Part shown: one piece after another, positions 9,601 through 19,831 of the stretch
How positions within the stretch are numbered: the stretch's first letter is position 1
Layout: every line of letters starts with the position of its first letter
The notes under the pieces: model-generated
Databases searched by the model: none
Seen by the model: only the letters and a program-made list of their open reading frames with translations
Told to the model about the DNA's origin: nothing
NCBI GenBank assembly: GCA_934155265.1
Contig: CAKPGU010000002.1
Span: 62,001 to 126,000 of the forward strand
Reading direction: 5' to 3'
Length of the DNA stretch: 64,000 bases
DNA from: an uncultured Clostridia bacterium
GTDB lineage: Bacteria > Bacillota > Clostridia > TANB77 > CAG-508
Translations under genes and position numbers: made by a program

Positions 9601-12600
9601 TTAGGATTTCTTTTCAGCTTTCTCTTTAATTTTAGTTGTATTCATATTTTCATTTTGTAAAGTTTTTTTCTCTTTTTGTTTCATTTTCAAATTATCTTTA
9701 GCAACAGTCATAAGAAGTTTAATTCTATTAGTCTGATTAGCTTCACTTGCACCTGGATCATAATCAACAGGAACAATATTAGCCTCTGGGTACATATCTC
9801 TAATTGTTTTTATTACACCCTTACCAACAACATGATTTGGTAAACAAGCAAATGGTTGAACACAAACTATATTTTGAATATCATTTTCCATATATTCAAG
9901 CATCTCTGCTGTTAAAAACCATCCTTCTCCTGTTTGATTTCCTGTTGATAAAACTGATTTTACATTATCAGCTAAATGCCAAATATCACATGTTGGTAAA
10001 TATCCTTTTTTAGAATTAGCTAAAGCTTTTCTTGTATCTTTTTCAAATAAATCTATTAATTTAATAGCAATTCCATTTAACAAAGCCTTTTTATTATCAT
10101 TTTTTAGCATTTTATTAGAAATTACTTTATTACTTGCCATAAACTTTATAAATCCCATAAAGTCAGGCAAAATAACTTCTGCTCCCTCCTTTTCTAATAA
10201 ATTTGCTACATAGTTATTTCCGAATGGATGATACTTAATTAAAATTTCACCTACTATTCCAACTTTAGGCTTTTCAATATTAGTATCCCATTCAATTTTT
10301 TCAAAGTCCTCTACTATTTCATAAATTCCTTTTGAAAATGCTTTATTACTACTTTTTATTGATAAAGCTATTGCTTTTTCCATCCATTTATTAAATAATT
10401 TTTCTGTTTCACCTTTATTTTTTTCATATGCTCTATTTTTGTATAACATTTTTTGTAATAGATCTGCATATATCATTGCTTTTATCAACTTTTCAGCTAA
10501 TGAAATCGTTATTTTAAATCCTGGATTTTTCTCCATTCCAACAACATTAAATGATATAACTGGTACTTGTTCAAAACCTGCATCTTTTAAAGCTTTTCGT
10601 ATAAATCCAATATAATTTGTTGCTCTACATCCTCCACCTGTTTGTGACATAATTATTGCTGTTTTATTTACATCATATTCTCCACTTTGAAGTGCCTCTA
10701 TAAATTGCCCTGTTGTTATTATTGATGGATAACAAGCATCATTATTTACATATTTTAAACCTGTTTCTATTGTGTGTTGAGTACATTCTCTTAATAATAC
10801 TGCTTTATATCCTTCACTTCTTAATATAGGTTCTATAAATTCAAAATGTATTGGTGCCATTTGAGGTAATATTATCGTATATTCCTCTTTCATTTCTTCT
10901 GTAAATGGCTTTCTATTTAGTTGATACTCACCACTTGGCTTCTCATTGTTTTTAGCACTTAATCTCTTATTTATACTTGCTAATAGTGAACGTAAACGAA
11001 TTCTTACTGCTCCTAAATTGTTTACTTCATCTATTTTTATTAATGTATACATTTTTCCAAAACTTGTTAGAATTTCTTCAACTTCATCTGTTGTTACAGC
11101 ATCAACACCACATCCAAATGAATTTATTTGAACTAACTCTAAATTATCATGTTTTCCCACAAAGTCAGCTGCTGCATATAATCTTGAATGGAACATCCAT
11201 TGATCAACCACACGAAGTGGTCTTTCTGGTAATGTTTTGTCTGCAACACTATCTCCTGTTAATACACACATTCCTAAACTTGTTATTAATGTATCAATTC
11301 CATGATTTATTTCTGGATCAACATGATATGGTCTTCCAGCCAAAACAATTCCTTTCAAGTTGTTCTTTTCTATATATTCAAGTGTTTCTTTACCTTTATT
11401 ATGTATATCTTCTCTACATTTTTGATATTCCGCTTCTGCTTTCGCAATTGCTTCTTTCAATTCTTTTTTAGTAAAATTATATTCTTTAAATTCTTCTAAT
11501 TCCATCATTCTTTGCATTAATTGTTTTGACTCAAATGGTAAAAATGGATTCATGAATTTTATATTATTTGTTTTTAATTCTTCAACATTATTTTTTATAA
11601 CCTCAGCATATGAAATTACAATTGGACAATTATATCTATTATTTGCATCTTTATATTCTTTTCTTGAATATGGCATACATGGATAAAATATTGTTTTTAT
11701 TCCTTTTTGAATTAGACTAATAACATGTCCATGTGATAATTTCGCTGGATAACATACTGATTCAGATGGCATTGATTCCATACCTTTTTCATAGATTTTT
11801 CTTGTACTTTTTTCTGATATTATTACTCTAAATCCTAAGTTTGTAAATAATGTGAACCAGAATGGGTAATCTTCATACATATTCAAAACTCTTGGAATTC
11901 CTATTGTTCCTCTTTTTGCGTCTTTTTCTTCAAGTGGTGTATATCCAAAAATTCTTTCATATTTATATTTTACAAGGTTTGGTAAATCTTTATGTGCATT
12001 TACTATTCCTTCTCCTTTTTCACATCTGTTTCCAGATATATGTCTTTTTCCATTACTAAATTTATTTATTGTTAATTGACAATGATTCTCACATCCATTA
12101 CATCTTGTATGGCTTACTTTTATATCTAGATTTTCTATATCTTCTAATGTTGCAATTGTTGAATGATATTCCATATCCATATTTGCTTCATATTGTTCAC
12201 AAGCTAAAAGTGCCATACCATAAGCTCCCATAAGTCCTGCAATGTCTGGCCTTATTACATTTCTTCCAACTATTAATTCAAATGCTCTTAAAACTGCTTC
12301 ATTATAAAATGTTCCACCTTGCACAACAATATGGCTTCCCAATTTCTTTGTATCTCTTATTTTCATTACTTTTTGGATTGCATTTTTTATTACTGAATAA
12401 GACAATCCTGCAGAAATATCTCCAACTGAATATCCTTCTTTTTGTGCTTGTTTTATTTTTGAATTCATAAACACTGTACATCTTGAACCCAAATCAACTG
12501 GATTTTGAGCTTCTAATGCTTCTTTTACAAATTCTTCTATACTTAAATTTAAGCTTTTAGCAAATGTTTCTATAAATGAGCCACATCCTGATGAACAAGC

Positions 12601-13929
12601 TTCATTTAACATGATATTATCAATTGTATTATTTTTTAATTTGATATATTTCATGTCTTGTCCACCAATATCTACTATACTTGTAACTTTTGGTTCAAAC
12701 TTTTTAGCAGCTGTATAATGTGCTATTGTCTCAATTTCATTTAAATCAACATTTAATGCTGTTTGTATTAATTTTTCGCCATAACCTGTTACTCCACTAT
12801 ATCTAATAACTGCATCTTTTGGTAATATTTCATATAATTCTTTTAACATCTCAATAATACTGTCAAGTGGCTTTCCTTCATTACTTTTATATGATGAATA
12901 TAGTAACACTCCCTCTCTATCTGTTACAACTAATTTTGATGTTGTTGAACCTGCATCTATTCCTATAAAACAATCTCCTTTATGTTCTGATAAAGGCTTT
13001 TTCTCAACCTTGTCTTTTTCATGTCTTGCTTTAAATTCATCATATTCAACATTTGTTTTAAATAATGGTTGTAATGGTTGTGTTGTTGTATCATGTGATT
13101 GTCTTAATACTTGTATTTTACTTTTTAATTTTTCTACACTAATAGGAGTCATATCTTTTGCATCTAGACATGCTCCTTTTGCAACTAATAAATGTGCCTC
13201 TTCTGGTACTATTGTCTGTTCAGGTGTTAGATTTAAAGTTTCTACAAATCTTTTTCTTAATTCTGGTATATATGTAAGTGGTCCACCTAAAAATGCAACA
13301 TTTCCGCGAATAGGTCTTCCACATGCTAATCCACTTATAGTTTGATTTACAACAGCTTGCAAAATAGATACTGCAATATCTTCCTTTGCAGCACCTTCAT
13401 TTAATAATGGTTGTACATCTGTTTTTGCAAATACTCCACAACGTGAAGCTATTGGGTATATTGTTTTGTATCCCTTTGCAAGTTCATTTAATCCTGCTGT
13501 ATCTGTATTTAGTAGTGATGCCATTTGATCTAAAAATGCACCTGTTCCACCTGCACATGTTCCATTCATACGTTGTTCTATTGATTTTCCAAAATATATT
13601 ATTTTTGCATCTTCTCCACCAAGTTCTATTACTACATCAGTTTGTGGAATGTACTTTTCTACTGCTCTTTTACATGATACAACTTCTTGAATAAATGGTA
13701 CATCTAAAAATTTTGCTGTACTCATTGCTCCTGACCCTGTTAATGCTATTGTAAATTCATTTTCTTTGTATTTTTCTACTAATTCTTCTAATACTTTACA
13801 TACTGTATTTTTTGTATCTGAATAGTGTCTTTCGTATGATGTATATATTTCTTCTAATTCTTGGTTCATTACAGCTATTTTTACAGTTGTTGAACCAACA
13901 TCCATTCCTATATGTACAACTTTACCCAT
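9601..13929 (-). CDS. Giant acyl-CoA dehydratase activase-related protein (BadF/HgdC ATPase fusion with DUF2229)
   Basis: 1442 residues. Two ASKHA ATPase domains lie in tandem, opening GMDVGSTTVKIAVM (residue 8) and GIDAGSTTSKLVVT (about residue 323). Each has a Cys-Gly motif (NGTCAGGTGAFLD; LNEACSSGCGSFIE) that in HgdC/BcrA-type activases holds a [4Fe-4S] cluster. A CNGCENHC cluster motif follows near residue 640, then a DUF2229 domain and a long C-terminal domain related to the dehydratase component. Small activases use ATP to inject an electron into 2-hydroxyacyl-CoA dehydratases; the role of these giant proteins is unknown. They are common in anaerobic Clostridia. A terminator hairpin (9584-9617) overlaps the stop. 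Confidence 0.9.
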   Translation of the reverse strand: MGKVVHIGMDVGSTTVKIAVMNQELEEIYTSYERHYSDTKNTVCKVLEELVEKYKENEFTIALTGSGAMSTAKFLDVPFIQEVVSCKRAVEKYIPQTDVVIELGGEDAKIIYFGKSIEQRMNGTCAGGTGAFLDQMASLLNTDTAGLNELAKGYKTIYPIASRCGVFAKTDVQPLLNEGAAKEDIAVSILQAVVNQTISGLACGRPIRGNVAFLGGPLTYIPELRKRFVETLNLTPEQTIVPEEAHLLVAKGACLDAKDMTPISVEKLKSKIQVLRQSHDTTTQPLQPLFKTNVEYDEFKARHEKDKVEKKPLSEHKGDCFIGIDAGSTTSKLVVTDREGVLLYSSYKSNEGKPLDSIIEMLKELYEILPKDAVIRYSGVTGYGEKLIQTALNVDLNEIETIAHYTAAKKFEPKVTSIVDIGGQDMKYIKLKNNTIDNIMLNEACSSGCGSFIETFAKSLNLSIEEFVKEALEAQNPVDLGSRCTVFMNSKIKQAQKEGYSVGDISAGLSYSVIKNAIQKVMKIRDTKKLGSHIVVQGGTFYNEAVLRAFELIVGRNVIRPDIAGLMGAYGMALLACEQYEANMDMEYHSTIATLEDIENLDIKVSHTRCNGCENHCQLTINKFSNGKRHISGNRCEKGEGIVNAHKDLPNLVKYKYERIFGYTPLEEKDAKRGTIGIPRVLNMYEDYPFWFTLFTNLGFRVIISEKSTRKIYEKGMESMPSESVCYPAKLSHGHVISLIQKGIKTIFYPCMPYSRKEYKDANNRYNCPIVISYAEVIKNNVEELKTNNIKFMNPFLPFESKQLMQRMMELEEFKEYNFTKKELKEAIAKAEAEYQKCREDIHNKGKETLEYIEKNNLKGIVLAGRPYHVDPEINHGIDTLITSLGMCVLTGDSVADKTLPERPLRVVDQWMFHSRLYAAADFVGKHDNLELVQINSFGCGVDAVTTDEVEEILTSFGKMYTLIKIDEVNNLGAVRIRLRSLLASINKRLSAKNNEKPSGEYQLNRKPFTEEMKEEYTIILPQMAPIHFEFIEPILRSEGYKAVLLRECTQHTIETGLKYVNNDACYPSIITTGQFIEALQSGEYDVNKTAIIMSQTGGGCRATNYIGFIRKALKDAGFEQVPVISFNVVGMEKNPGFKITISLAEKLIKAMIYADLLQKMLYKNRAYEKNKGETEKLFNKWMEKAIALSIKSSNKAFSKGIYEIVEDFEKIEWDTNIEKPKVGIVGEILIKYHPFGNNYVANLLEKEGAEVILPDFMGFIKFMASNKVISNKMLKNDNKKALLNGIAIKLIDLFEKDTRKALANSKKGYLPTCDIWHLADNVKSVLSTGNQTGEGWFLTAEMLEYMENDIQNIVCVQPFACLPNHVVGKGVIKTIRDMYPEANIVPVDYDPGASEANQTNRIKLLMTVAKDNLKMKQKEKKTLQNENMNTTKIKEKAEKKS

Positions 13930-14284
13930 ATTTATCTCATTCCTTATCCTTAAACATTTTTCAATTCTATACTAGAACAAAAGCGGACATTAATTACATT
14001 TGCACTTATAATATAACATTTTAAAGTCCGCGTCTTTGTTCGTGCGCGAAATTTGCTTTGCAAATTTCTGTGCAATGTATTTCTATAATAGGAAAGTTCT
14101 ACTTTCCTATTATATGAAATATATCATAATTGTTGCCTTTTTTCAAGTTCTTAAAACTCAATTTTATTATACTAAATATTTGTGAACGAATTGTGAATTC
14201 TTTTATTCTTTACTAATTTAGTTTTACTATGAAATACAAATGAGACCTGCATTGCAAGTCTCATTCTCTTTAAAATTTTTTTGC
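13930..14284. other. Gene-free stretch with two hairpins, one belonging to a dispersed repeat
   Basis: No gene is seen between the activase start and the next gene. It holds GAAATTTG-CTTTG-CAAATTTC (14048-14068) and a perfect hairpin TATAATAGGAAAGT / ACTTTCCTATTATA (14084-14114). The second hairpin is shared with the repeats at 42.2 and 62.3 kb. A weak terminator (stem GAGACTTGC / GCAGGTCTC, 14242-14262) serves the gene that ends at 14285. Confidence 0.6.
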
Positions 14285-14986
14285 TTATTCAAGTATCATC
14301 CAAGCTGTACAAAAATAATTCATGTCTCCCATATCATAACACATCTCAAATAATGTTGCCAACGGTCTCTCTTCTCCTTTAACACCACAGCAGCCTCCAG
14401 CCAAAAAATATGATTCTTCATCTCCACAGTTATAACCAAAAATTACTTTGGTTCGTCTTACGAATTTGAAGGTATTTGCTAAATCACATACACCCACGAT
14501 GTCACAACTTCCTGTTTTGGACAGATGCCAATCTTCCATATTAACCAGTGAATAGTTTCCCAATTCTGTTGAGTCGAGAACTACCGCATTCATCGCTTTA
14601 GTAGCTGACCAACCATTTTTTATTAATTTATTAATCAGCCATATTAGGAAAGTATAATATTGGTACTCATTTCCCATTTTCCATTTTTTTCCTTGCACTT
14701 CATTCATTTGTTTTATTTGTTCATACCACCAATAAAATGACTTATATCTTGCTGGATTTTCTCCCTTTTTAAAAATAATCTTTCCACCTACCAGTGAAGG
14801 ATCATAAATGGGCTTCCAAAAAGGTTTAATTTTAGACTTCTTAATTTTCTTGGCTACTTTAACAAATATTTGAATGTTTTTGTCAGCTGATTTGAAACGG
14901 CACACATTATCAAAGAATCCTTTAGTTGATGGATCAATCTTTATTAACCGACGATCTGATAAACTTAAAATGTCCAGTTTTTCCAT
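14285..14986 (-). CDS. Protein of unknown function, compositionally foreign
   Basis: 233 residues, no family recognised. It is soluble, without signal peptide or membrane segment. Notable features are an aromatic-rich centre (YKSFYWWYEQI, NEYQYYTFLIWLINKLI) and a Cys/Gly-rich C-terminal third (GYNCGDEESYFLAGGCCGVKGEE). The DNA uses G and C at third positions more often than the core genes around it (for example ACC, GTC, CCC codons), as do the PhoH, HIT and thymidylate-kinase-like genes further on. ATG with AGGAGGACAAC upstream. It stands alone with its own terminator. A real gene, function unknown. Confidence 0.75.
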   Translation of the reverse strand: MEKLDILSLSDRRLIKIDPSTKGFFDNVCRFKSADKNIQIFVKVAKKIKKSKIKPFWKPIYDPSLVGGKIIFKKGENPARYKSFYWWYEQIKQMNEVQGKKWKMGNEYQYYTFLIWLINKLIKNGWSATKAMNAVVLDSTELGNYSLVNMEDWHLSKTGSCDIVGVCDLANTFKFVRRTKVIFGYNCGDEESYFLAGGCCGVKGEERPLATLFEMCYDMGDMNYFCTAWMILE

Positions 14987-15110
14987 AGTTGTTGTCCTCC
15001 TAAAAATTTTTTATGGATTCATATATACTGTTACTCTTATATAATACCATAAATTCCTAGTTTATTCAAGAATTTTAAGATTTTCATAATACTTTGCATA
15101 CAGTAAATAC

Positions 15111-15142
15111 AAAAATAGGGCTGGTAACCCAGTCCTATTTTT
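15111..15142 (-). terminator. Terminator after nrdD
   Basis: Stem AAAATAGGACTGG / CCAGCCCTATTTT with one mismatch and a following T run on the minus strand, just beyond the nrdD stop at 15150. Confidence 0.85.
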
Positions 15143-15149
15143 AAATATT

Positions 15150-17276
15150 TTATAAATGTAAAACTCTTGATTTAATCTCTTTAGTTTTACCAACATTCCA
15201 AAAATTCTCTCCAAGATATCCGCAAGTACGACGAACAACATTCATTTTAGAATGATCTTTGTTTCCACATTGTGGGCATTCCCATTCATTTTGGTCATTT
15301 ATAATCATTTCTCCATCATATCCACAAACTTGGCAATAATCTGATTTAGTATTAAATTCTGCATATTGAATATTGTCATATATAAACTTAACGACTTCCT
15401 CAAGTGCTTGTAAATTATTCTTCATGTTAGGAACTTCAACATAAGATATTGCGCCACCTTGTGACATTGCTTGGAATTCACTTTCAAATTTAAGCTTACT
15501 AAATGCATCAATTTTTTCTCTAACATCAATATGATATGAATTTGTATAATATCCTTTATCAGTAACATCAGGAATATCTCCATATTTTTCTTTGTCTATA
15601 CGTGCAAATCTATAGCATAAACTTTCTGCTGGTGTTCCATATAGTGCAAATCCAATATTTGTTTCTTTTTTCCATTTTTGTACTGTTTCATTTAAGTGTT
15701 TCATAACTTTTATTGCAAAATCATGTCCTTCTTTTGTTGTATGAGAAACACCTTTCATGATTTTTGTAAGTTCATATATTCCTATATATCCTAGTGATAT
15801 ACTTGAATATCCACCATATAAATATTTATCAATTTTTTCACCTTTTTTCAAACGTGCTATTGCACCATTTTGCCAGTGAACAGGAGATATATCAGATTTT
15901 GTTCCTAGTAATGCATAATGTCTGCACATTATTGCTTCTTTACATAACTCTAGTCTTACATCAAATTCTTTCCAGAATTTTTCTTCATCACCACCAACTG
16001 CAAGTCCTATTTGTGGTAAATTGATGCTTACAACACCTTGATTAAATCTACCTTCAAATTTATAATTTCCATTTTCGTCTTTCCAAGGTGCTAAGAAACT
16101 TCTACATCCCATTGGGCTAAATACATTTCCTTCATAATTTTCTTTCATCTTTTTAGCTGATATATAGTCAGGATACATTCTCTTTGCTGAACATTTTACA
16201 GCTAATTTTGTTAAATAGTCATATTTACCACCTTTTAGACAGTTATGTTCGTCTAATACATAAATTAGTTTTGGGAATGCCGGTGTTACATATACACCTA
16301 CTTCATTTTTTATTCCCTGAATTCTTTGTTTTAAGATTTCTTCTATTATCATTGCATTTTCTTCAATATATTCATCATCTGGCTCTAAATGTAAGAATAA
16401 TGTTACAAATGGTGATTGTCCATTAGTTGTCATTAATGTATTTATTTGATATTGAATTGTTTGTACACCTGCTGCTAATTCTTCTTTTACTCTATCTTTT
16501 ACTAAATCTTCTATTGTTTGTTTTGGTAATTTTCCGCCATATTTTTCTGTTATTCTCTTTTGAAATTTGTCATGGCTTCTTCTTAAATATTTTCCTAAAT
16601 GTTTCATATCTACAGATTGTCCACCATATTGGTTACTTGCAACTGATGCAATTATTTGTGTTGTTACTGTACATGCTACTTGGAAACTTTTTGGACTTTC
16701 TATCATTTTTCCATTCATTGCCGTCCCATTATCTAACATATCTCCAATGTTTATTAAACAACAATTAAATATTGGTTGTACAAAATAGTCCATGTCATGG
16801 AAATGTAAAATTCCCTCTTCATGTGCCTTTGTTATTTTTTCTGGTAGTAAAATTCTTCTTGTTAAATCTCTTGAAACTTCTCCTGCTATATAATCTCTTT
16901 GTGTTGATGCAAGAACTGTATTTTTATTTGAATTTTCTTCTGCTAATTCTTTATTTTCGTTTCTTATTAATCCTAATATTGATTCATCTGTTGTATTTGA
17001 TTTTCTAACTAATGCTCTTGTATATCTATAAACTATATATTTTTTTGCTAATTCATATTTATCAAATTCCATCAATTTTTCTTCTATTACATCTTGAATA
17101 TCTTCAACTAACATTCTTTTTTTGCCTAAATCTTCTATATATGCTATGATTTCATTAATTTCTTCTCTTGTTGCTTTTTCTTTTCCTCTAACTTCTTTAT
17201 TAGCTTTTTCGATTGCAAGTTGAATTTTATCTCTATCAAATTCAATTGTTCTTCCGTCTCTTTTTATAACTTTCAT
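15150..17276 (-). CDS. nrdD: Anaerobic (class III) ribonucleoside-triphosphate reductase
   Basis: 708 residues from the ATG at 17276 (MKVIKRDGRTIEF), chosen because AAAGGAATGGGG lies just upstream; an open frame continues upstream to 17375 without family similarity. An ATP-cone occupies residues 1-95. The C-terminus has the zinc site CQVCGYDG ... CPQCGN and the glycyl-radical motif RRTCGYLGENFW, whose glycine carries the radical. The enzyme reduces NTPs to dNTPs using formate or a thiol and is destroyed by oxygen. The activating enzyme NrdG is not beside it. The promoter lies in a shared control region with the divergent Crp/Fnr gene. Confidence 0.97.
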   Translation of the reverse strand: MKVIKRDGRTIEFDRDKIQLAIEKANKEVRGKEKATREEINEIIAYIEDLGKKRMLVEDIQDVIEEKLMEFDKYELAKKYIVYRYTRALVRKSNTTDESILGLIRNENKELAEENSNKNTVLASTQRDYIAGEVSRDLTRRILLPEKITKAHEEGILHFHDMDYFVQPIFNCCLINIGDMLDNGTAMNGKMIESPKSFQVACTVTTQIIASVASNQYGGQSVDMKHLGKYLRRSHDKFQKRITEKYGGKLPKQTIEDLVKDRVKEELAAGVQTIQYQINTLMTTNGQSPFVTLFLHLEPDDEYIEENAMIIEEILKQRIQGIKNEVGVYVTPAFPKLIYVLDEHNCLKGGKYDYLTKLAVKCSAKRMYPDYISAKKMKENYEGNVFSPMGCRSFLAPWKDENGNYKFEGRFNQGVVSINLPQIGLAVGGDEEKFWKEFDVRLELCKEAIMCRHYALLGTKSDISPVHWQNGAIARLKKGEKIDKYLYGGYSSISLGYIGIYELTKIMKGVSHTTKEGHDFAIKVMKHLNETVQKWKKETNIGFALYGTPAESLCYRFARIDKEKYGDIPDVTDKGYYTNSYHIDVREKIDAFSKLKFESEFQAMSQGGAISYVEVPNMKNNLQALEEVVKFIYDNIQYAEFNTKSDYCQVCGYDGEMIINDQNEWECPQCGNKDHSKMNVVRRTCGYLGENFWNVGKTKEIKSRVLHL

Positions 17277-17366
17277 CTTACCCCATTCCTTTCTACAGTT
17301 CAAACCCTTGAGCAAAGCCACTTTCGTATATTCTGCCAATCTTTTTCGTTTGATTTGTATGTACTT

Positions 17367-17454
17367 ATTATACATTTATTTTTTAAAAAAACTGTTGCAA
17401 AAGCAACAAAAATGAAATATAATTATTTCAAAATCTCATAATTTTTAGTATAAT
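17367..17454. promoter_or_regulatory. Divergent nrdD / crp-fnr control region with a palindromic operator
   Basis: A perfect palindrome TGTTGC-AAAA-GCAACA occupies 17393-17408. On the plus strand TTTCAA (17426-17431) and TATAAT (17449-17454), 17 bases apart, drive the regulator; the palindrome centre is then near -60. On the minus strand a TATAAT (17372-17367) could drive nrdD, with the palindrome centre near -40. These are the classic class I and class II positions for a Crp/Fnr activator. Which regulator binds is inferred from its adjacency. Confidence 0.65.
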
Positions 17455-17515
17455 AATTATGTCGAATTTTGTACCTTTTGTGGCACATGATTTTGATAAT
17501 TTAGAGGTGATTTTT

Positions 17516-18145
17516 ATGGATACTAATTTTGATAAAAAAAATTTTATAAAAAATTTCGTTAATAATTGTAATAGAATTCAAATCAAAAAATTTGTAAAAG
17601 ATGAAATTGTAACAACATACATAGAAAAGCGAAATCAACTTTGTATTGTTTTATCAGGTGAAGTTGATTTAATAAGATATGATGTTAATGGTAATAAAAC
17701 AATCATTAGTCATTTTGTTACTGATGATGTATTTGGTGAAGTTTTTTATCCTGCAAATACTAATAATGAGCTTTTCGCTATTGCACGTAAAAATTCTGAA
17801 ATATTGTTCTATACATATGATTCTTTACTAACGAAATGTAGACGTAATTGTGATTTTCATAAAACTCTTACTAGTAGCTTAAGTGAACTTTTTTTGAATA
17901 ATATTGTCGAATTAAATTTACGTATAGAATTACTTACCAAAAGAAGTACCAGAAGTAAAATTCTTTCTTATTTTGATATTCTATCAAAAGGTTCTTTAAG
18001 AAAAACTTTTACATTGCCATACACATATACAGATTTAGCCGATTTTTTAAGTGTTGATAGAAGCGCCATGATGAGAGAATTCAAACTTTTAATAGATGAT
18101 GGTTTTATAAAGAAAAATGGAAGTAAAATTACTTTATTGTATTAA
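17516..18145 (+). CDS. Crp/Fnr-family transcriptional regulator
   Basis: About 209 residues from ATG 17516 (MDTNFDKKNF), preferred over an upstream in-frame ATG at 17459 because GAGGTGAT precedes it. A cyclic-nucleotide-binding fold lies at the N-terminus (IVLSGEVDLIRYDVNG, DVFGEVFY). A C-terminal winged helix-turn-helix (YTYTDLADFLSVDRSAMMREFKLLIDDGFIKKNG) has the Crp-type recognition helix. No Fnr-type N-terminal cysteine cluster is present, so it may bind an effector other than oxygen. It is divergent from nrdD with a palindrome between them; inferred to control nrdD and itself. A D-Ala-D-Ala carboxypeptidase follows 66 bases on. Confidence 0.88.
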   Translation: MDTNFDKKNFIKNFVNNCNRIQIKKFVKDEIVTTYIEKRNQLCIVLSGEVDLIRYDVNGNKTIISHFVTDDVFGEVFYPANTNNELFAIARKNSEILFYTYDSLLTKCRRNCDFHKTLTSSLSELFLNNIVELNLRIELLTKRSTRSKILSYFDILSKGSLRKTFTLPYTYTDLADFLSVDRSAMMREFKLLIDDGFIKKNGSKITLLY

Positions 18146-18210
18146 TACTTTGTGTATAATTTTTAAAAATTTGCATATTAATTAAAAAAAGACATTTTGG
18201 AGGCTCTAAT

Positions 18211-19447
18211 ATGCAAAGATTAAAATTTATTTGTTCAATCTCAATAATTACAATAATATGTTTAACCACATCTTGTTTTAGTTTTTCCGAATATTATACA
18301 TGGTCTGTTTTAGACAACTCAATACCTACATCAACATCTTTATCAGAAAGTAATGAAATATCAGATAATAACTTTTTAAATTTAGAGGCAGAATCTGCTA
18401 TTTTAATTGAGCAAAACAGCGGAAAAATTCTATATGAACACAATATTCATGAAAGACTACATCCTGCAAGTGTGACAAAAGTTATGAGTCTTTTGCTTAT
18501 TATGGAGGCATTAGACAGCCGGAAAAATCACTCTTGATACTCAAATTCCATGTAGTAGTAATGCTGCAAGTATGGGTGGTTCACAAATTTGGCTTGATAC
18601 AACTGAAACACTAAGTGTAAATGATATGTTAAAAGCAATTGCTGTTGTGAGTGCAAATGATTGTGTTGTAGCACTTAGCGAGTACCTTGGTGGAACTGAA
18701 GAAGGTTTTGTTCAAATGATGAACAACAGAGCTAAAGAACTTGGAATGAATGATACAACATTTAAAAACTGCCATGGACTTGATGAAGATGAACATTTAA
18801 CTTCTGCACATGATATAGCATTAATGTCAAGAGAACTTTTGATGAATCATCCATCTATAACTAATTATTCAACTATTTGGACAGATACATTAAGAGATGG
18901 TAAATCAGCCCTTTCAAACACCAACAAACTAGTACGAAATTATGCAGGGTGCACAGGTTTAAAAACAGGCTCTACTTCCCTTGCGTTATTTAATCTTTCT
19001 GCATCTGCTACAAGAGACGGTTTATCATTAATCGCTGTTGTAATGAAAGCTCCTACCTCTGCTCTTCGTTTTAGTAATGCTGCAAGTCTTTTAGATTATG
19101 GTTTCAGCAATTATTCATATAAATCTTTTGGAAATCAAGGAGAAACTATAAAACAAATTGCTGTAACAAAAGGATTATCTGAAACTGTAAATGCTGTTTA
19201 TGAAACTTCTCCTTCATTTCTAATAAAAAAAGGTGAAGAATCAGGAATTACTTATGAAATTAATTTAAACGAATCTGTTCAAGCTCCTGTTACTCAAGGT
19301 CAGACTCTTGGAACAATAAGATATTATTTAAATGGAACTGAACTTGGAAATGTTAATATAGTTGCTGAAACTTCTGTTGATAAAATTCAATTGCTTAATA
19401 TGACTAAATATATTGTTAATAACTGGTTTACTCTACTGCGTATTTAA
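18211..19447 (+). pseudogene. D-alanyl-D-alanine carboxypeptidase (DacF-like), interrupted by a one-base frameshift
   Basis: Two frames join to one penicillin-binding protein of about 411 residues. The first has a signal peptide and the active-site SxxK in HPASVTKVMSLLLI. The second has the SxN motif in VSANDCVVA and KTG in GCTGLKTGST, followed by a C-terminal beta domain. An extra C at 18519/18520 (AGCCGGAAA where AGCGGAAA is expected) shifts the frame; deleting it gives ALDSGKITLDTQIP and a single frame of exactly 412 codons. The enzyme trims the terminal D-Ala of peptidoglycan; DacF types work in sporulation. Same signature as the dapA break, so a sequence error is plausible. The start follows TTGGAGGCTC. 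Confidence 0.9.
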
Positions 19448-19454
19448 GGTTAAG

Positions 19455-19490
19455 ATCTTACTATATTGAATGATATGGTAAGATTTTTAT
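19455..19490 (+). terminator. Terminator after the carboxypeptidase gene
   Basis: Stem ATCTTAC / GTAAGAT with a TTTTTAT tail on the plus strand. Confidence 0.65.
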
Positions 19491-19585
19491 AATTTTTCTC
19501 TAAAAGCTCTTGTTTTTTTTAGAATTATATGGTAAACTAGTTTATAGTCATGTTTATAATAAAAAAATAGGAGGTGTATTTAATC

Positions 19586-19783
19586 ATGGCAAAATGTGAA
19601 ATTTGTGAAAAAACAGCAATTCATGGAAATAAATTAAGTATAACTCGTTCTCATATAAGTAAAAGATCTCCACGTACATGGAAACCAAACTTAAGAACAG
19701 TAAAAGCTGATGTTGATGGAGAAATCAAAAAAATTCATGTATGTGCTAAATGTTTAAAAAACGGAAAAGTTAAAAGAGCATAA
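19586..19783 (+). CDS. rpmB: 50S ribosomal protein L28
   Basis: 65 residues from the ATG at 19586, placed by a perfect AGGAGGTG. It begins MAKCEICEKTAIHGN and has two CxxC pairs (CEIC near the N-terminus, CAKC near the C-terminus), marking the zinc-binding (C+) form of L28. It sits near the exit region of the large ribosomal subunit. Single gene followed directly by a strong terminator (19782-19812). Confidence 0.97.
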   Translation: MAKCEICEKTAIHGNKLSITRSHISKRSPRTWKPNLRTVKADVDGEIKKIHVCAKCLKNGKVKRA

Positions 19784-19812
19784 AAAAACGCTTAATCATA
19801 AAGCGTTTTTTT
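19782..19812 (+). terminator. Terminator after rpmB
   Basis: Stem AAAAAAACGCTT / AAGCGTTTTTTT, starting within the stop codon. With T runs on both strands it may also end the convergent gene at 19832. Confidence 0.9.
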
Positions 19813-19831
19813 ATTTTTCTATTTCTTTTTA

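Noticed and set aside
10977..11471. Long open frames rich in Leu, Phe and His opposite known genes (here and at many other places)
   Set aside because: They are antisense shadows: AT-rich coding sequence read on the other strand gives Leu/Phe/His-rich frames without ribosome sites or family similarity.
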